From the NCBI GenBank assembly GCA_900555005.1, contig USJM01000044.1, forward strand, positions 1 through 11,765: a stretch of 11,765 bases of DNA. The letters are read 5' to 3'. Position numbers and translations under genes: made by a program. Numbering within the stretch: the stretch's first letter is position 1; the number at the start of each line of letters is the position of its first letter. Below the pieces are notes generated by a model. The model saw nothing but the letters and a program-made list of their open reading frames with translations, was not told the origin of the DNA and did not search any database. Origin of the DNA: an uncultured Lachnospiraceae bacterium. Lineage in GTDB: Bacteria > Bacillota_A > Clostridia > Lachnospirales > Lachnospiraceae. Positions 8,938-11,765 of the stretch are shown piece after piece.

Positions 8938-9674
8938 TCATCTGCAGGCTGCCTGTGCAGAGGCAGCCGCCCTGCTGTGACTGACCCTGTAAGCCTCCCC
9001 ATATTTGGAGAAGGATGCAGGAAAGATCTCAGCTCGCTCAGAATTCTGGCCACTTCAATCGGAAGTGCGTCCCCTACCTTCAGTTCCATCAGATATGGTG
9101 TCTCGGTACGGAGCAGGTTACCCTGATCTCCATCCTCGAGCCACAGGTCCTGCTCCCTGTAGCGGATGTTCCGGTCGATTGTCATCCGGAAATCCGGATC
9201 GAACGTACCCTGGTAGGAATCGCGGTCGTAGCAGAGCACCATCGCCGGGTGCGGCCTGTAAAACGCTCTGAAATATTCAAGCTCTCTGTTAATCTGGCTG
9301 TCCAGTGCCGGCCTGATCCCTCGCTGGAGAAAATTTTCCGCCTCCCAAAGGCTCATTTCCGACCGGCGCTTATAGACAATTCCGTCGTATTTTTTCTTCA
9401 GTTCCACAAAAACCGAACTCCGCTTTCCGGGAATCCCATAGCTTCTGACCCGAAGCTTTTCCTTGTAGACGGGCTTGTCCAGAGATCTGGTCACAAGCTC
9501 ATCGTGATCCGTATCATAGTAGATATTCAGAATCAGGCTGTGCGGATAGGCCTCATCCGGAACCCGAAGCGTTTTTGTACGCGCCATGAATCCCTGATAC
9601 TGAACCCTGCTCATCCTGTACTTGACCTCTGTCCGTTGAAATGTCAGGATCGTCTGCTCTTTTTTCCCTGCCAT
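8938..9674 (-). CDS. VTC-domain protein, polyphosphate polymerase-like, one frameshift near the 3' end
   Basis: A cytoplasmic VTC-type triphosphate-tunnel protein; characterised VTC domains make polyphosphate from ATP. Basic and acidic tunnel motifs are present: RTEVKYRM (14-21), LNIYYDT (49-55), KEKLRVRSYG (71-80), FVELKKKYDG (89-98), VYKRRS (100-105), CYDRDSYQG (148-156), FRMTIDRNIRYR (162-173) and LMELKV (195-200). The K-x-R-x-R and E-x-K pairs are as expected for a tunnel enzyme. The frame breaks at 9009-9012. The uncorrected reading loses the conserved SKYGEAYR segment and runs on into the DUF4956 gene. With one base restored the protein ends at TGA 8938-8940, giving 738 nt and 245 aa. 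The ATG at 9674 has AAGGAAG about 6 nt upstream. It is first in the pair with DUF4956 and divergent from the response regulator. Actual polymerase activity is untested. Confidence 0.9.
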
Positions 9675-9760
9675 CCTGTTCTTCCTTTCTGCATGATGAT
9701 GAATGTAAATTCCATGTGTGTTTTTGGTATGAGCAGAGTGTAAGATGGATAATTAAAACC

Positions 9761-9793
9761 AACCTAAAACTCATTTTTGTTTTGTTTTAGGTT
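9761..9793. repeat. Perfect 10-bp inverted repeat in the divergent spacer, candidate operator
   Basis: AACCTAAAAC (9761-9770) and GTTTTAGGTT (9784-9793) are exact inverses around a 13-base loop. It lies midway between the VTC start (9674) and the response regulator start (9842), in sequence much richer in A and T than its surroundings. The right arm overlaps the -35 position expected for the response regulator promoter. It could be an operator, or an RNA hairpin in a leader: on the minus strand a T-rich stretch (GGTTTTAATT) follows the stem. Confidence 0.55.
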
Positions 9794-9805
9794 CGGATGA
9801 CATAC

Positions 9806-9811
9806 TATATA
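9806..9811 (+). promoter_or_regulatory. Possible -10 element for the response regulator operon
   Basis: TATATA lies about 30 nt upstream of the ATG at 9842, inside TACTATATATG, with a weak -35 (TTGTTT, 9782-9787) 18 bases upstream. The -35 overlaps the right arm of the inverted repeat. The leader would be short, about 25-30 nt. Placement by one or two bases is uncertain. Confidence 0.35.
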
Positions 9812-9827
9812 TGCAATGAATACAGGC

Positions 9828-9835
9828 AAGGAGGT
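9828..9835 (+). promoter_or_regulatory. Strong ribosome binding site of the response regulator gene
   Basis: AAGGAGGT, a full anti-Shine-Dalgarno match, lies 6 nt before the ATG at 9842. It decides against the in-frame ATG at 9797, which would add 15 residues before the typical receiver start MKLLFAEDD. Confidence 0.85.
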
Positions 9836-9841
9836 TCTCTC

Positions 9842-10519
9842 ATGAAGCTATTGTTTGCCGAGGATGATCCAGATGTTTCTCGTTCTGTCACTGCGCTTCT
9901 GACACGCAGTCACTACAGCGTAGATCCGGTTTACAATGGGAACGACGCTCTGACCTATCTGACAGACGGAGATTACGATGCCTGCATCATGGATATCATG
10001 ATGCCAGGTATGAATGGCGACGAAGTGGTTCGGAAAGCCCGGGCCGCCGGCAGCCAGGTTCCGGTCATCATGCTGACCGCGATGGGGGAGGTGGAAGACC
10101 GGATCAATGGACTTGATGCCGGTGCGGACGATTATCTGGCGAAGCCTTTCGACGGCGGAGAACTGCTGGCCCGTATCCGCGCACTCCTGCGCCGTCATGA
10201 ATCCTATTCTCCGGACATCGTCACATACGGAGACCTGACCCTGAACCGGAGCACCTTCGCGCTGTCCTGCCGCGGAAAAAGTGTCTCCCTTTCCAATAAA
10301 GCTTTTCAGATGATGGAGATGCTGATGCTCTCTCCCGGCAGAATCATCTCCGTGGACGAATTCATGCAGCACATCTGGGGCTGGGACTCCGAGTCCGAAA
10401 TCAATGTTGTATGGGTCAATATTTCGACCTTGCGCAAGCAGCTGTCCACGATGGACTCAGAGACATCCATCAAGGTCGTCCGGGGCGCAGGCTACAGGCT
10501 GGAGAAGACAGATGTTTAA
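9842..10519 (+). CDS. OmpR/PhoB-family response regulator
   Basis: A 225-aa DNA-binding response regulator. The receiver domain (1-117) has acidic residues E7/D8/D9, phosphoacceptor D51 in CIMDIMMPGMNG, T79 in MLTA and K101 in LAKPF. The C-terminal winged-helix domain (about 126-222) has the usual SLSNKAFQMMEML, ISVDEFMQHIWG, VWVNISTLRKQL and VVRGAGYRL segments. All catalytic residues are present and the frame is intact. The stop (TAA 10517-10519) overlaps the start of the downstream kinase gene (ATG 10512), which indicates translational coupling and a cognate pair. It is divergent from the VTC/DUF4956 genes. Targets are unknown; the inverted repeat just upstream and the divergent genes are the obvious candidates. 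Confidence 0.96.
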   Translation: MKLLFAEDDPDVSRSVTALLTRSHYSVDPVYNGNDALTYLTDGDYDACIMDIMMPGMNGDEVVRKARAAGSQVPVIMLTAMGEVEDRINGLDAGADDYLAKPFDGGELLARIRALLRRHESYSPDIVTYGDLTLNRSTFALSCRGKSVSLSNKAFQMMEMLMLSPGRIISVDEFMQHIWGWDSESEINVVWVNISTLRKQLSTMDSETSIKVVRGAGYRLEKTDV

Positions 10520-11765
10520 GAAAGTTCGCAGAAAATTTATCATCAGTGCCATGTTCGCGACGCTCGTTGTGACACTGGCACTGATCATATCCATTAATCT
10601 CATCAACTACATGCAGGTAACCAGGAATCTGAAAGCCGTGATGGACGAAATGGATCCGCGTCAGGTCTTTTCTGCTCCGCAGGAGCGGGCTGGGAAAGAT
10701 GAGGAGGACATGACAGAGCCCGATGTCAGCAGTCAGGCGTATCCGCCCGACTTTCACAGAGAAATGCGCAATACGGCAGAGGTGCAGTATGCCGGCCGGT
10801 ATTTCACAATCCTTGTAGATGAAAACGGCACCTCGCATGCAAGCGGAGGCTCCTTCGGACTTGATGATGAGGAGGCTTCGGCCCTTGCCTCGGACATTCT
10901 CGGCCGCGGACACGCTTCTGGTATCTACAATAACTATCTCTATGAAGTCCGTGAAATTGGGAATGAAGGTTCGAAGCAGATTCGTCTGCTTGACTGCACG
11001 ACTGAGCTCAAGGCCATGAGATCGCTCCTCCTGACCTCCATTCTGGTTGGACTTGGCGGATTGCTTTTAACGTTTCTTTTTATCTGCCGGATGTCGGAGA
11101 AGGCGATCTGGCCGCTCCGGGAAAGCATGGAAAAGCAGAAACGCTTCATTACAGATGCCGGCCACGAGCTGAAGACCCCGCTGTCAGTGATCGGAACCAA
11201 CATGGACATCCTCGCGATGGATCTGCCGGACAATGAATGGGTGAAAGGGACGAAGAAACAGGTCGGAAAACTCCGGGGACTCATCGAACATCTGATCAGC
11301 CTTTCCCGGCTTGAGGAAGCCCAGAGTGAGCTGAAGATGAAGCCGTTCAACCTCAGTCAGGCTGTGCAGGACACAGCGGACGCATTTGAGGGAATCGGGA
11401 ACATGAACAACACCCCGATCTGCACGAGGATTGCAGAGAACTTGACTGTGACGGCGGATGAGGCTTCCGTCGTCCAGCTTCTGACCATTCTGACGGATAA
11501 TGCCCTCAAATATGCCCTGCCAGACACGGATGTAGAGCTGAGACTTTTCCGGCAGGGACGCCATGTCTGCTTCGAGACCGTCAACGCCTGGGACAGATCG
11601 ACACCGTCCGACCAGCTGGACCGCTTTTTCGACCGTTTTTACCGGGGCGATCCCTCCAGGAGCGGGGGAGCAACAGCCAGAGGATATGGACTCGGCCTCT
11701 CCATCGCGCAGGCCATCGCTGCCAGGAACCATCTTACCCTCCACGTCTCGGAGAATGAAGCGCAC
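10512..11765 (+). CDS. Sensor histidine kinase, cognate to the adjacent regulator, partial at right edge
   Basis: The first 418 residues of a membrane sensor kinase. TM1 is about 10-33, then an acidic extracytoplasmic region of about 135 residues (rich in D and E near 58-72), TM2 about 171-193, and a short linker with no obvious HAMP domain. HisKA has FITDAGHELKTPLSVIGTN (H218) and the HATPase_c domain has the N box LTDNALKYA (N330), F box FFDRFYRGD (372-380) and G2 RGYGLGLSIAQAI (390-402). The usual G1 (D-x-G-x-G) is replaced by VNAWDRSTPSD (357-367), so that loop is degenerate; related kinases of gut Clostridia often have divergent G1 loops, so this need not mean inactivity. The frame is intact to the edge, and only the last few tens of residues should be missing. 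It overlaps the response regulator gene by 8 nt. The signal sensed is unknown. Confidence 0.94.
   Translation, partial: MFKKVRRKFIISAMFATLVVTLALIISINLINYMQVTRNLKAVMDEMDPRQVFSAPQERAGKDEEDMTEPDVSSQAYPPDFHREMRNTAEVQYAGRYFTILVDENGTSHASGGSFGLDDEEASALASDILGRGHASGIYNNYLYEVREIGNEGSKQIRLLDCTTELKAMRSLLLTSILVGLGGLLLTFLFICRMSEKAIWPLRESMEKQKRFITDAGHELKTPLSVIGTNMDILAMDLPDNEWVKGTKKQVGKLRGLIEHLISLSRLEEAQSELKMKPFNLSQAVQDTADAFEGIGNMNNTPICTRIAENLTVTADEASVVQLLTILTDNALKYALPDTDVELRLFRQGRHVCFETVNAWDRSTPSDQLDRFFDRFYRGDPSRSGGATARGYGLGLSIAQAIAARNHLTLHVSENEAH

Noticed and set aside
196..9012. Programmed ribosomal frameshifting as the cause of the breaks
   Set aside because: The sites share no slippery heptamer and occur in unrelated genes that are not known to use it. 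Ten events in six genes is implausible.

Overview
The window looks like chromosomal DNA of a fairly GC-rich member of the Clostridia, possibly Lachnospiraceae. This rests on gene content and protein style: dgt next to dnaG, a GerMN lipoprotein beside a WalK-like kinase, and a VTC + DUF4956 pair. It is an inference, not a measured phylogeny. No mobile element, CRISPR array, rRNA or tRNA was seen. No gene-free gap reaches 300 bases; the largest are 7988-8206, 1448-1644 and 9675-9841.

Layout: (1) 1-2665, minus strand: dgt then dnaG (dNTP triphosphohydrolase, DNA primase; dnaG runs off the left edge). (2) 2792-5284, plus strand: comEC, the DNA-uptake channel, divergent from dgt. (3) 5318-7987, minus strand: a WalK-like sensor histidine kinase, with its own promoter, followed by a two-domain GerMN lipoprotein; this block converges on comEC. 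(4) 8207-9674, minus strand: a VTC-domain protein (polyphosphate-polymerase-like) followed by a DUF4956 membrane protein. (5) 9842-11765, plus strand: an OmpR-type response regulator overlapping a second sensor kinase that runs off the right edge. Blocks 4 and 5 are divergent around a 167-bp AT-rich spacer carrying a perfect 10-bp inverted repeat, so the two-component pair may control itself, the VTC/DUF4956 pair, or both.

The dominant oddity is that six of the nine genes are broken by frameshifts: dnaG 1, dgt 2, comEC 3, GerMN gene 2, WalK-like kinase 1, VTC gene 1. All ten behave as the loss of one base. Restoring one base at each site gives complete genes with family-typical motifs and lengths divisible by three. 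Because dnaG is essential and conserved motifs continue on both sides of each break, consensus sequence error is a better explanation than gene decay. Start and end coordinates below describe the reconstructed genes.
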